64,000 nucleotides of DNA from Phycisphaeraceae bacterium D3-23 (GTDB lineage Bacteria; Planctomycetota; Phycisphaerae; Phycisphaerales; Phycisphaeraceae). The DNA is taken from contig CP114179.1 in NCBI GenBank assembly GCA_039555135.1, positions 2,666,001-2,730,000 on the forward strand. Direction: 5' to 3'. Below, one piece after another: positions 45,707 to 55,056 of the stretch (within the stretch, counting starts at the first letter, position 1; the number at the start of each line of letters is the position of its first letter). The translations under genes and the position numbers were made by a program. The notes under the pieces were generated by a model. That model was not told the DNA's origin and ran no database searches. It saw only the letters and a list, made by a program, of their open reading frames with translations.

Positions 45707-47568
45707 ATGTGCGGAATCGCCGGCCACATCCCGACCGCGTACGACTCGGCGAAGCCCGTCGATAACGCGCCGCGCATTACGCGCATGCTCGACGCCCTCG
45801 CCCACCGCGGCCCCGACGGCCGGGGCTTGCACATCGACCCCGATACCGGCGTCGCGTTGGGGCATGTCCGGCTGTCCATCATCGACCTCACCGACGACGG
45901 CGCGCAGCCGATGTTCAACGAGGATCGGACCATCGCCATCACCTACAACGGTGAGGTCTACAACTACCCCGCGCTGCGCGACGAACTGGTCGCGCTGGGC
46001 CACGCCTTCAAGAGCCACACCGACACCGAGGTCCTGGTCCACGGCTACGAGCAGTGGGGGATTGCCGGGCTGCTCGACCGCCTGCGCGGGATGTTCGCCT
46101 TTGCGATCTACGACAAGCCCAAAGGCCTCATCCACCTCGCGCGCGCGACCCGGCGGGGATCAAGCCGTTGTTTATCCGGCGCAGCGCCACCGGCGTTACG
46201 TTCGCGTCCGAGCCCAAAGCGATCGAGGCGTTTGACGCCGGCCCGCTGGCGATCTCGCGCACGATGCTGGCCGAGTCGCTGAACCACATGGCCGTGCCCA
46301 GCCCGAACACGGTGTACGCCGAGGTCAAGCAGCTCGCCCCCGGGACGTTTCGGACGATCAAGCTCGACGGCAATAGCGACACCACACACACGCACTGGCA
46401 GTGGTCGCCCCGCGCGACGATCACCGACATCGACGCCGCGAAGACGCAGGTGTGGGAAGCGATCGTACGCAGCGTCGAACGCCACCTGATCGCGGACGTG
46501 CCGGTCGGTGTGTTCCTCAGCGCCGGGCTGGACAGTTCGCTGATCGCGGTGGCCTGCGCGGAGCTGGGGGTGAAGCCGACGTGCCTGACGCTGGCGATCG
46601 ACGACCCGAGGTATGACGAGTCGCCGATCGCGGCCGACCTTTGCAGGCGGTACGGCTTTGACCACTGGGTCCACCGCATGGGCGTCGACGCGAGCCGGCG
46701 GTGGAACGACCAGATCGGCGGGATCTACGACGAGCCCTTCGCCGCCAGCGCCGCGCTGACCGCGCTCGAGGTCTGCGCCGTCGCGGCCGAGCGCTTCAAG
46801 GTCATGCTCTCGGGCGACGGCGGCGACGAGGTCTTCGGCGGGTACAGTTGGTACAGCGAATGGCTCGACACCTACGGCGAGGACGGCCGGGGCTTCACCC
46901 CGCTGCGCCGGCTGGGCAACACCCTGCGCTCGCTCGCCGGGCGACGCACCACACCGACCGACCCCGTCGCGGGCTACGCGCAGCGCGTCGGCGCACTCAC
47001 CGATCGCGAAGTCCACGCGCTCTTCGCGCCCGGCGTCGCGCTGCGCCCGGCCCGCGCCGCGTACGACGACATCGACCGCTTCATCCAATCGCAACACCTC
47101 ATCGGCTTCGACCGGATGCAGGCGATGGACATGGCGGTGTTCCTGCCCGACGTCTGCCTGACCAAGATGGACCGCGCGTCGATGCACCACTCGCTCGAAG
47201 TCCGCGTCCCGCTGCTCGACCGCGACCTGGTCGAGCTCGTCGGCACGATCGACCCGGATATCCGCAACCCGGCCCGTACGCGCAAGGGCCTGCTCAAACA
47301 GGTCGCGGCCGACAAGCTGCCCGGCTCCGTGCTCAATAAGCCCAAGCAGGGCTTCTCGGTCAAGACACGCAAGTGGTTCCCGCAAGACCAGATCGTCGCG
47401 GAGGTCCAACGCGACATGCGCGAAGGCGACTGGTGGCGGCCCGTCTTCCACCCGCGGGTCGACCGCGGCGTGATGCGCCTGCGCGGCCGAACGGTCTGGC
47501 GTTTCTGGCAGACGTGGCGCTGGGTAAGGCAACGGGTGTACGAAGGCGGCGCGGTTTTGCAAGACTGA
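45707..47568 (+). pseudogene. asnB: Asparagine synthase-type amidotransferase, frameshifted
   Basis: The first part (45707-46146) starts MCGIAGHIP with Cys2 and contains AHRGPDGRG and YNGEVYN. It loses frame at a run of five CG units (46138-46147). The same protein resumes from 46147 as DPAGIKPLFI, one CG unit too many for LARDPAGIKP to be continuous. The second part has the ligase loop SAGLDSS, LLDRDLVELV and PKQGFSV to its normal end. Only one dinucleotide separates it from an intact gene, so it may be a recent mutation, a sequencing error or a slippage switch. The context is the second glycan cluster. Confidence 0.88.
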
Positions 47569-47590
47569 GCGCTAGTTGCCTGACGCAATA

Positions 47591-48706
47591 TCAATCCGCA
47601 TCGCGCAGCCCGATGGCTCGCAGAATGCCCCCGGCGCGCGCCGACCAGTCGTACCTGCGCGCGTTCTCCTTGGCGTTGCTTGCCAGGTGTTGCGCGAGGT
47701 CGCGGTCGGCTTGCAGCCGTTTGATCGCATCAACCCACGCGGCCGGGTCGTCGTGCGGGAGCAGCAGCGCATCGTGTTCGTGCGTCACGGCCCCGCGGAT
47801 CGAGGGCAGGTCGCTCGCGAGGATCGGCCGACCCGCAGCCATCGCCTCGAACAGCTTGATCGGGCTGAAGGACCGGGCCCGGCTGTGCCCGGCCTGATAG
47901 GGCAGCAGCACAAGATCGCATTTCGCGTACCAGCCGGGCACCTCGCCCGGCGGGACCGGCGCGTGCGCCGTCACGCCGGGCAGCGCCGCCAGCGCACTCG
48001 CCGCGCGATCCATCCGGCCGACGAGATCGACCTGCGCCAGCCCCGACCGCGCCACCGCATCGAACACCGCCAGCCCTCGGTTGGGGTTGAGCTGGCCCAG
48101 GTTCACGATGCGCGGCCGATCCAGCGACGCCGCATCGAACGCCGGGACACCGGCATAGCCCGAGACCGACACGCCCGACGGCGCGACATGGATCCGATCC
48201 GCATCGGCCCCGGCGTCGGCGAGCATCCCGACCGCGGGTTGGCTGATCGGGATCAGGGTGCGCAGCGTGCCCGCGCGGTGCAGCGCGACCAGCGGCGCGA
48301 GCTGGCCCGACGCGGTCAGCCCCTCGACGTCGTGGACCTCGAGATGGTGGGGGATGTCGGCCCGGCCCAGCGCGAGCGCGATCTCGGGGACGCGGGTGTA
48401 CACCGCCCCGGCCGCGCGCAGGCGCTTGGCGTGCAGGCGGAGGTACGGCCCAAAACCCAGGCCCGGGCGCATCAAGACGCTGGTGCGCAGGTCGATCGCC
48501 GGGTCGCCGCCGACGGTCGCGATCGCGGCTCGCTTATCTTCAAACAGCCGGCCGCGCGGGAGGACGAGTGTGATCGGCTGGCCCAGCCGGTGGATCGCGC
48601 CGACGGTGTGGACCGTCTGGATCAGGTTCGCGCGCATGCGGTGCAGCCGGCTACGGCCGAGGTAGATCATCAAGGTGGCGTCGGCGGCGGGCACGGGCGG
48701 TATCAT
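47591..48706 (-). CDS. GT4 family glycosyltransferase
   Basis: A 371-aa GT-B transferase: N-lobe TVHTVGAIHRLG, interlobe VAPSGVSVSGY, RIVNLGQLNPNRGL and the donor-binding PYQAGHSRARSFSPIKLFEAMAAG. An alternative ATG 12 codons downstream (MIYLGRSRLH) would also fit. Convergent with the amidotransferase and divergent from the FkbM gene. Sugar unknown. Confidence 0.8.
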   Translation of the reverse strand: MIPPVPAADATLMIYLGRSRLHRMRANLIQTVHTVGAIHRLGQPITLVLPRGRLFEDKRAAIATVGGDPAIDLRTSVLMRPGLGFGPYLRLHAKRLRAAGAVYTRVPEIALALGRADIPHHLEVHDVEGLTASGQLAPLVALHRAGTLRTLIPISQPAVGMLADAGADADRIHVAPSGVSVSGYAGVPAFDAASLDRPRIVNLGQLNPNRGLAVFDAVARSGLAQVDLVGRMDRAASALAALPGVTAHAPVPPGEVPGWYAKCDLVLLPYQAGHSRARSFSPIKLFEAMAAGRPILASDLPSIRGAVTHEHDALLLPHDDPAAWVDAIKRLQADRDLAQHLASNAKENARRYDWSARAGGILRAIGLRDAD

Positions 48707-48730
48707 AGCGGCCTAGCACGCGGCCCCACC

Positions 48731-49600
48731 ATGAAAACACTCGCACGCCTGACCCAGCGCTTCAACTACGGCTTCCCGTGGCACCATCCCAAGACCGGGC
48801 TGGTCAAACGCGTGGGCAAGAAGATCGACCGCGCCGGCGGGCTGCGCGTCGTCGGCGGCATCGCCGGGGCGCTCAGGATGAAGCTCGACCTCGCCAGCGA
48901 CTACGAGCTCGCGATCGCCATGAACAGCTACGAGATGGTCATCCGCTCCATCATGCGCCGACTGCTCAGGCCCGGCGACACCTTCGTCGACGGCGGTGCG
49001 AACCTCGGCGTGCTCTCGCTCATCGGGGCGACCTACGTCGGACCCACCGGCAAGGTTGTGTCGTTCGAGCCCCAGCCCGCGGCGCTCAAACGCCTGCGTG
49101 AAAACCTCGCGCTCAACCCGCAGCTCACGAACATCGAGCTCATCGACCAGGGCGTCTGGTCCGAGCCCGGCGGGTTTACGATGTACCACTTCGAGGACGA
49201 CGACATCGACGGCGTCTCGATGGGCAAACGCAGCGACATGGCCGTGGCGCAGGAGATCCCGATCACGACCACGCGGATCGACGCGGTGGTCGATGGGCCC
49301 GTGAAACTCATCAAGCTGGACGTCGAGGGCGCCGAGCTCGCGGCGCTCCAGGGCGCAACAGGACTGCTCCAACCCGACGCGATGCCGCACGTGATCGCCG
49401 AGCTCAAAGGCATCACCGCCCAGGCGTTCGGCTATGACCCGATCGAGATCGTGGACTTCCTTAACGACACCCATGCGCCCGGTTTCGCGATGACCCTCCT
49501 CAAGACGCGGCGCGGGATCGCGATGAGCTACGACCAGCTCAAGCAGGTGCTCAAGGACGAGCCCAACAAGACGCTCAACGTCCACTTCGCGCCGCGCTGA
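48731..49600 (+). CDS. FkbM family methyltransferase
   Basis: A 289-aa SAM-dependent methyltransferase of the FkbM type, often O-methylating sugars. Motif I is TFVDGGANLG, followed by VVSFEPQPAALKRLRENL and LIKLDVEGAELAALQG. The N-terminal ~75 residues are outside the core fold. It lies 75 bp upstream of an ABC exporter, consistent with tailoring before export. Confidence 0.9.
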   Translation: MKTLARLTQRFNYGFPWHHPKTGLVKRVGKKIDRAGGLRVVGGIAGALRMKLDLASDYELAIAMNSYEMVIRSIMRRLLRPGDTFVDGGANLGVLSLIGATYVGPTGKVVSFEPQPAALKRLRENLALNPQLTNIELIDQGVWSEPGGFTMYHFEDDDIDGVSMGKRSDMAVAQEIPITTTRIDAVVDGPVKLIKLDVEGAELAALQGATGLLQPDAMPHVIAELKGITAQAFGYDPIEIVDFLNDTHAPGFAMTLLKTRRGIAMSYDQLKQVLKDEPNKTLNVHFAPR

Positions 49601-49674
49601 CGATCCGGCCGTCTACGCCTTGGGGGCGGGCTATAATCGCCGACCAACCTGCCCCCGGATCCGCCCGGACCGCC

Positions 49675-51513
49675 ATGAAGTCCAACCCGTTCTACAAGTA
49701 CTGCGCCGAGCTGCTGCACTATCGCGGACGCCTGACGCTGGCGCTCGTGCTCGTGCTGCTCAACGCGGCCTTCGCGTTCGCGGGGTTCGGGCTGTTCCTT
49801 AAATCGGTGCAGCTTGTCTTTACCTACGAGGGCTCGGTCCGCGAGCTCGCCGCCGAGACCCTCGCCGACCCGGGCATCACGAAGTGGATCGGGGACCAGA
49901 CCGCGCTGGCGCAGTATGTGCCCGAGCAGAAGTTCCACGCCTTCGCCGCGATCCTCGGGCTGATCTGCGTGATGGCGATGGTCGGCGGGACGCTGCGATT
50001 CGCCTACGACTACCTCGTGATCGACGTGATCCTGCGGACGATTCGCCGGATCCAGTCGCGCGTCTTTAAGCGGCTGATGACTGCGCGCTGGTCGGCGCTG
50101 GGCGCGCTGGGCGACGCCGACATCTTGAACCGGCTGGTGTTCGACAGCTACATGATCAGCCGGGGCTACTCGGCGATCCTGAGTAAGTCGTTCCGTGATG
50201 CAGTGCTTGGGGTGTTCTTCCTGGCCGGGGCGATGTGGTCGGACGCGGTGCTGACGCTGCTGTTTTTGCTGGTCGTTCCGGTGGTGTTCACGCTGACGCG
50301 GAAGTTTGGCAAGTCGGTGCGGCGTGCGTCGAAGTACTCGATGCGTGCCAACAGCGTCATCATCCGGGAGGTGAGTGAGACGACCGAGGGCATGGCCGTG
50401 CTGCGGACCCACAACGCCGAGGGCCAGGCCCGCCGGCGGTTCAACGCTGCGCTGCGCGAGCACTTCCTGCAGGTGCTCAAGGGGCGCAAGGCCCGGGCGC
50501 TGACCGCGCCGGTGATCGAGTTTGTTACGCTCGTGGGCGCGATGGGCGTCGCGCTCGCCGCGGCGTGGTACGTGTTTGTGCAGCAGCGGTCGGACCCGGC
50601 CGAGGCGGTGATCGTGCTGGTCTGGCTCGCGCTGGCGGGGGCGTCGTTCAAGCCGCTGTCGAAGCTGAACAACCAGCTGCAGGAGGCCGGCGCCGCGTGC
50701 AGCCGGATCGACGAGCTGTTGGCGATGCCCGTCGAGGCGGATGCGCCCGACGCCAAGCCGCTGCCCGAACACAACACCGACATCCGCTTTGACAACGTGA
50801 CCTTCACCTACCCCGGTGCCGAGCTGCCCGCCGTCCGCGACCTCTCACTCACCATCCCCCACGCCCAGACCCTCGCGATCGTCGGTGCTAACGGCTCGGG
50901 CAAGTCCACCCTCGTCAACCTCATCACCCGCATCACCGACCCGACCCAAGGCCGGGTCCTGATCGACGGCCACGACCTGGCGGGTGTGTCGCTGCGCTCG
51001 CTGCGCCGACAGATCGCGCATGTATCGCAGCAGGCGGTCCTGTTCACCGGCACGGTCGCGTCCAACATCGCGCTGGGCGAGCTCGGCGTCGCGCAAGACC
51101 GCATCGTCGAGGCCGCGAAGGCGGCGCTCGCCCACGACTTTATCCAGGAGCTGCCCAGGGGCTACGCCACGATTATCGGCGACGGCGCGGCCGGGCTCTC
51201 CGGCGGGCAGCGTCAACGCCTGTGCATCGCCCGCGCTGCGCTGCGTCGGCCGCAGGTCCTCATCCTCGACGAGGCGACCAGTCAGGTCGATACCGACTCC
51301 GAACAACGCATCAACGACGCCATGCGCACCGTGCGCCAAGGCCGGACCACCCTCGTCATCGCCCACCGACTCTCGACCGTGCTCGACTGCGACCGCATCG
51401 TCGTGATGGAGGAAGGCCGGATCGTCGGCGACGGCGACCACGCGACGCTGGCCAAAGACTGCGATGCGTACCGCCGGCTGTTCGATTTGGATACGAAAGA
51501 CCGCCACGCGTAG
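49675..51513 (+). CDS. ABC exporter, MsbA-like half-transporter
   Basis: A 612-aa fused membrane/ATPase exporter. Helices start at about residue 20 (LTLALVLVLLNAAFAFAGFG). Walker A is GANGSGKST, signature LSGGQRQR, Walker B LILDEATSQVD and the H-loop AHRLST. It ends the second glycan cluster; lipid A-core or another lipid-linked glycan is a likely substrate. A GC stem-loop follows. Confidence 0.9.
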   Translation: MKSNPFYKYCAELLHYRGRLTLALVLVLLNAAFAFAGFGLFLKSVQLVFTYEGSVRELAAETLADPGITKWIGDQTALAQYVPEQKFHAFAAILGLICVMAMVGGTLRFAYDYLVIDVILRTIRRIQSRVFKRLMTARWSALGALGDADILNRLVFDSYMISRGYSAILSKSFRDAVLGVFFLAGAMWSDAVLTLLFLLVVPVVFTLTRKFGKSVRRASKYSMRANSVIIREVSETTEGMAVLRTHNAEGQARRRFNAALREHFLQVLKGRKARALTAPVIEFVTLVGAMGVALAAAWYVFVQQRSDPAEAVIVLVWLALAGASFKPLSKLNNQLQEAGAACSRIDELLAMPVEADAPDAKPLPEHNTDIRFDNVTFTYPGAELPAVRDLSLTIPHAQTLAIVGANGSGKSTLVNLITRITDPTQGRVLIDGHDLAGVSLRSLRRQIAHVSQQAVLFTGTVASNIALGELGVAQDRIVEAAKAALAHDFIQELPRGYATIIGDGAAGLSGGQRQRLCIARAALRRPQVLILDEATSQVDTDSEQRINDAMRTVRQGRTTLVIAHRLSTVLDCDRIVVMEEGRIVGDGDHATLAKDCDAYRRLFDLDTKDRHA

Positions 51514-51544
51514 GGCGCAAGCGGATGTGCAGTGGCGTTGTCCT

Positions 51545-51576
51545 GCTCCCCCTCCTTGCTCGGAGGGAGGGGGAGC
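51545..51576 (+). terminator. Stem-loop after ABC exporter
   Basis: GCTCCCCCTCC and GGAGGGGGAGC pair around a 10-base loop, 32 bp after the stop; no T-run. Confidence 0.45.
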
Positions 51577-51616
51577 CGGCACAGACAAACTCGAAATTTG
51601 TTACATGTAAGCAACA

Positions 51617-51645
51617 ACGCGCCGCCCGCTGGGCAACGGCTAAAC
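51617..51645. repeat. GTTTAGCC element, half copy
   Basis: ACGCGCCGCCCGCTGGGC then AACGGCTAAAC corresponds to one arm of the elements at 33353 and 45597; the other arm is absent. It lies between the ABC exporter and RRM genes. Confidence 0.65.
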
Positions 51646-51674
51646 AGGCCTGAACTTGTAGATGACCCGCGCGG

Positions 51675-52157
51675 TCACGACCCCTGCGTCATGTCGTTGC
51701 GGTAGCCGCTCGTCGGCGTCTCGTCGGGGTCGTCCACGCTATCGTCGTTGGCCTCATCGGTCGGCGGGCGATCCTCCGCGTCTGCTTCGGGGGCCGGCTC
51801 GGCGTCGGGGGCGGACTTCGAGGCGTAGCCCGAGCTGCCGTGGCTCTCGGTCGCGGCGGCGTCGTGCGCGGTGGGTTTGGCGCTGCGCGAGAGGTTCGCG
51901 GTGTTGCGGCTGGTGTTGCGCCGGGCCTCGTTGACGGTCAGGGGTCGGCCATTAAACTCGGTCCCGCCCAGCGCCTCGATGGCCTTCTCGGCCTCGTCGC
52001 GGTTGGGCATCTCCACAAACCCAAACCCGCGCGGGCGGTGGGTCTCGCGGTCGGTCACTAAGGACGCGCGGTGGACTTCGCCGTAGGTGCTGAACAACTC
52101 GACCAGACCGGCTTCGGTGGTGTCATAGGGTAGGTTGCCGACATAGATGCTGATCAC
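51675..52157 (-). CDS. RRM RNA-binding protein
   Basis: A 160-aa protein with one RNA recognition motif in the first ~80 residues: RNP2 SIYVGNLPY, RNP1 RGFGFVEM. The C-terminal half is an acidic Asp/Glu/Pro-rich tail. The start is GTG at 52157, with AAGGATC upstream as ribosome-binding site. Such proteins are often cold-regulated RNA chaperones. A leader of about 100 bp or more upstream could hold control elements. Confidence 0.9.
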   Translation of the reverse strand: MISIYVGNLPYDTTEAGLVELFSTYGEVHRASLVTDRETHRPRGFGFVEMPNRDEAEKAIEALGGTEFNGRPLTVNEARRNTSRNTANLSRSAKPTAHDAAATESHGSSGYASKSAPDAEPAPEADAEDRPPTDEANDDSVDDPDETPTSGYRNDMTQGS

Positions 52158-52507
52158 GGTTAGATCCTTGTGCCTGTGCACCGGGACGACCGCGTAGGCG
52201 GAACTGCCGCAAACGCGGCCGGAAGCTTGGCGTCTCTTAAAATAAGTGAACCGTGAGTCCAAGAGTAATAGTCCATCGTATCCATAGAATGCCCGCTTTT
52301 CAACCCGGGACCGACCCACGCGACGCGCCGACCGCCCGTGGCGGTGTCCGGGTCGGCATCGCCGGGGGCCGCTAATCGCAACCTTCGGGTTCACCTTTGT
52401 GTAATCATTGCAATCGTAACTGTTCAACAGCCCGCTTTGGAACGTATTGCGTCGTGATATAATCAAAACGGGTTAGCCGTTCCAGAAGCTTTGATTAGGG
52501 TAAGCCG
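52158..52507. other. Gene-free divergent promoter region
   Basis: 350 bp between the RRM gene and the DUF4190/DUF1559-like gene. It contains a plus-strand promoter near 52437-52463 and AT-richer DNA toward the right. On the left it is likely the long 5' leader of the RRM gene. No other feature was recognised. Confidence 0.5.
52437..52463 (+). promoter_or_regulatory. Promoter of the DUF4190/DUF1559-like gene
   Basis: TTGGAA (52437-52442) and TATAAT (52458-52463), 15-bp spacing (16 if TTTGGA is used), 45 bp before the ATG; TTAGGG acts as the likely ribosome-binding site. Confidence 0.6.
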
Positions 52508-53575
52508 ATGCCCGATGCAGAAGGACAACGCGGGCCGCAGGGCGACGGGCGGTCGGGTGGGAAGCCCGGCGGAGGCGCGGGCACGGGTCACACGGCACCG
52601 GCTGCAGACGCGCGGTCGCCGGGGTCGGCGGTGGCGTCGGTGGTGCTCGGGGTGGCGGGGGTGCTGACGAGTTTCGCGGTGCTGCCGGGCGCGATCTGCG
52701 GGATCGCGGCGGCGGTGCTGGCGCGGCAGGCGTCCAACCAGACGGGCCCGGACTCGGGCCGGCCCGGCCGGGGCTTCGCCGTCGCGGGCCAGGCGACCGG
52801 CGGGCTGGCGATCCTGCTCAGCGCGGTGTTCGGGCTGGTGTTTGTGGTGATGGTGTGGGGGAACTACAACGGCGGGCATCGTCGAGGGCCACATCCCAAT
52901 ACAACGCAACTCCGCGGCATCCACCAGGGCCTCGTCACTTTCGCCAACAGTAACAAAGAAAACTTCCCCGGCCTCGACGCCAAGGGCAACATCCTCGCCA
53001 ACTCCGCCGCCGACACCGGCATGAGCGGCGACGGCGACACGACCGAGGCGCGCTTCTGGATCCTGCTCACCGGCAACTTCTTCACGCCCGAGTACGCGAT
53101 CAGCCCATCGGAAACCGAGAACGTCACGGAGTACATCGAGCCGACCGCGCCCAACATCGCGACGGCCGTTGAGTTCAACGCAGGCCCGGGCGTCAAAAAC
53201 TACTCCTACGCCATGCTCTCGATCAACGGCCAACCCGGTCAGCCGCCGACCGCGCCCGGGCGCAGCGCGGAGTGGCTACAGTCCCTCAACACCCAAGCCA
53301 TCGTGATGTCAGACCGCAACACCGGCAGCAATATCACCACGGATATCAACAGCATCCACAGCCAGACCCCCGGGAACTGGAAGGGCAGCGTCCTCTGGAA
53401 CGACAACCACGTCGCGTTCGAGCAGAGCCACTACTTCGAGACGCGCTACGGCAGCGGCGCGGCCTTCGTCGACATCGGCAACGGCGACGCCGACCTCGAC
53501 CACGTCTTCGCCCTGGATAACGACCCGGATGGCAACGCGGGCAACGACGCGTTCATGATCCATGATGGGGATTGA
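52508..53575 (+). CDS. DUF4190-type membrane protein with DUF1559-like C-terminus
   Basis: A 355-aa protein. A Gly/Pro-rich N-terminus precedes two helices of DUF4190 type (SVVLGVAGVLTSFAVLPGAICGIAAAV; GFAVAGQATGGLAILL). The C-terminal ~230 residues resemble planctomycete type-II-secretion-like surface proteins: VMSDRNTG and the ending WNDNHVAFEQSHYF is like the H-x-DG box. Role unknown. Confidence 0.7.
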   Translation: MPDAEGQRGPQGDGRSGGKPGGGAGTGHTAPAADARSPGSAVASVVLGVAGVLTSFAVLPGAICGIAAAVLARQASNQTGPDSGRPGRGFAVAGQATGGLAILLSAVFGLVFVVMVWGNYNGGHRRGPHPNTTQLRGIHQGLVTFANSNKENFPGLDAKGNILANSAADTGMSGDGDTTEARFWILLTGNFFTPEYAISPSETENVTEYIEPTAPNIATAVEFNAGPGVKNYSYAMLSINGQPGQPPTAPGRSAEWLQSLNTQAIVMSDRNTGSNITTDINSIHSQTPGNWKGSVLWNDNHVAFEQSHYFETRYGSGAAFVDIGNGDADLDHVFALDNDPDGNAGNDAFMIHDGD

Positions 53576-53595
53576 ATTCTTTGTTAAACACAAAC

Positions 53596-53621
53596 GGACT
53601 GGTTGCATAAGCAACCAGTCC
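53596..53621. repeat. 26-bp palindrome, copy 2 of 3
   Basis: GGACTGGTTGC, ATAA, GCAACCAGTCC between the convergent DUF4190/DUF1559-like gene and a cyclophilin gene; same family as 20435 and 63822. Confidence 0.85.
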
Positions 53622-53653
53622 GAGCGGGTGTGGTCTCAAAACTGAACTGGCGC

Positions 53654-54088
53654 TTACCCCTCGTCGATCACGACCTGGTTCATCGTGTCGCCGCCTTCGA
53701 TCTGGTTGACGACGTCCATGCCGTCGACGACTTCGCCGAACACGGCGTGTTTGCCGTCGAGCCAGTCGGTGACGACGTGGGTGATGAAGAACTGGCTGCC
53801 GTTGGTGTTGGGGCCGGAGTTCGCCATGGAGAGGATGCCGGGCTTGTCGTGTTTCTTAGCGAGCGCGGAGGCTTCGTCTTTGAATTTGTAGCCGGGGCCG
53901 CCCGTGCCTTTGCCGTCGGGGCAGCCGCCCTGGATCATGAAGTTGTCGATGACGCGGTGGAAGATAAGCCCGTCGTAGAAGCCCTCTTTGGCGAGTTTGA
54001 TGAAGTTGCCGGTCGTGTCGGGGCAGTCGTCGGTGAAGAGCTCGAGCTTGATCTCGCCCTTGTCGGTGTGGAACGTCGCGGTGGTCAT
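53654..54088 (-). CDS. Peptidyl-prolyl cis-trans isomerase (cyclophilin)
   Basis: A 144-aa minimal cyclophilin without signal, so cytoplasmic. [13 protein letters not shown] carries the active-site arginine, GSQFFITH the second conserved patch. The start [11 protein letters not shown] is chosen at 54088. Confidence 0.93.
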   Translation of the reverse strand: MTTATFHTDKGEIKLELFTDDCPDTTGNFIKLAKEGFYDGLIFHRVIDNFMIQGGCPDGKGTGGPGYKFKDEASALAKKHDKPGILSMANSGPNTNGSQFFITHVVTDWLDGKHAVFGEVVDGMDVVNQIEGGDTMNQVVIDEG

Positions 54089-54139
54089 GGTCAATCCAGT
54101 GGAGAGTGAAAAGTAAACAGTGAACATGGGGGAAGAAGA

Positions 54140-54164
54140 AGCCCACGCTCGTCGAGCGTGGGCT
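54140..54164. terminator. Terminator-like 25-bp palindrome, copy 2 of 2
   Basis: AGCCCACGCTCG, single T, CGAGCGTGGGCT between the two cyclophilin genes; identical arms to 20953. Confidence 0.6.
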
Positions 54165-54190
54165 CCGGATGATCTTACAAGGTATCGCGC

Positions 54191-54934
54191 TTACTCGGCG
54201 TCTTCATCGCCCTCGGGCTCAACGATCGTCGCGGTGATGATGTGGTCGAGGTCGGGGAAGCTCTCGTCGAGGTATGCGTTGCCTCGGGTGTGGATGAGGT
54301 CCTGGCGTGGGCGTTCGCCGTACTTGGATTCGATGCGGTCGACGACGTCCATACCGTCGCCCGTGACTTCGCCGAAGGCGGGGAAGCCCATGGAGTCGAG
54401 GCGTTGGTTGTTGCCGTAGTTGACGAAGAGCTGGGACGTGCGTGTGTTGGGCCCGCCCATGGCGAAGGTGACACGGCCGCGGGTGTTGGACTCGACGACG
54501 GGGTCGTCTTCGATGTTGGCGTCGTCGGAGGCGCGCCACGCGGCGTTGACGGCCGGGTCGCCGTGCATCCCCCACTGGACGACGAACCCGGGCACGACGC
54601 GGAAGAAGCGTGTGCCGTCGTAGAAGCCGTTGACGACGAGGTTGTAGAACCGGTCGGCGCCCTTGGGCGACCACGCGCGGGTGACGTGGATCGTGAAGTC
54701 CCCGGCCGTGGTATGGAACAGCGCGTCGAACTCGTCGGGCGCGGTCTGGTTCATGTCCTCGTGGCCGGGGTCGGCGATCACGTCGTTGCCCTCTTCGAGG
54801 GTCACGTCGGCGGCGTTGGCCTGCCCATCGGCGTCTGTGTTGGCACCGGGCTCGTCGGCCTGGCCCGTCGTTTGGCCGCAGGCAAAAAGCCCCAGCGCCA
54901 GCAGCGCGAGTGTGGATCGGGTCAATCGGTTCAT
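54191..54934 (-). CDS. Lipoprotein cyclophilin-type peptidyl-prolyl isomerase
   Basis: A 247-aa lipoprotein: signal ends LFAC (Cys19), then an acidic linker, then a divergent cyclophilin domain (FFRVVPGFVVQWG instead of FHRV; TSQLFVNYG instead of SQFFI). Predicted periplasmic folding catalyst. The typical active-site residues are partly changed, so activity is uncertain. Confidence 0.85.
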   Translation of the reverse strand: MNRLTRSTLALLALGLFACGQTTGQADEPGANTDADGQANAADVTLEEGNDVIADPGHEDMNQTAPDEFDALFHTTAGDFTIHVTRAWSPKGADRFYNLVVNGFYDGTRFFRVVPGFVVQWGMHGDPAVNAAWRASDDANIEDDPVVESNTRGRVTFAMGGPNTRTSQLFVNYGNNQRLDSMGFPAFGEVTGDGMDVVDRIESKYGERPRQDLIHTRGNAYLDESFPDLDHIITATIVEPEGDEDAE

Positions 54935-55056
54935 GGTCGGCTCCGTAAAAATTGGGTGGCCCAGTATCATACCGCCTCGCCGGGGCGTGGCTCACGGCAC
55001 CTCGCGGGGGTTGACACGGGGTGTAACATGGTGGCGGAGAGCATAGGGAGATTGCC

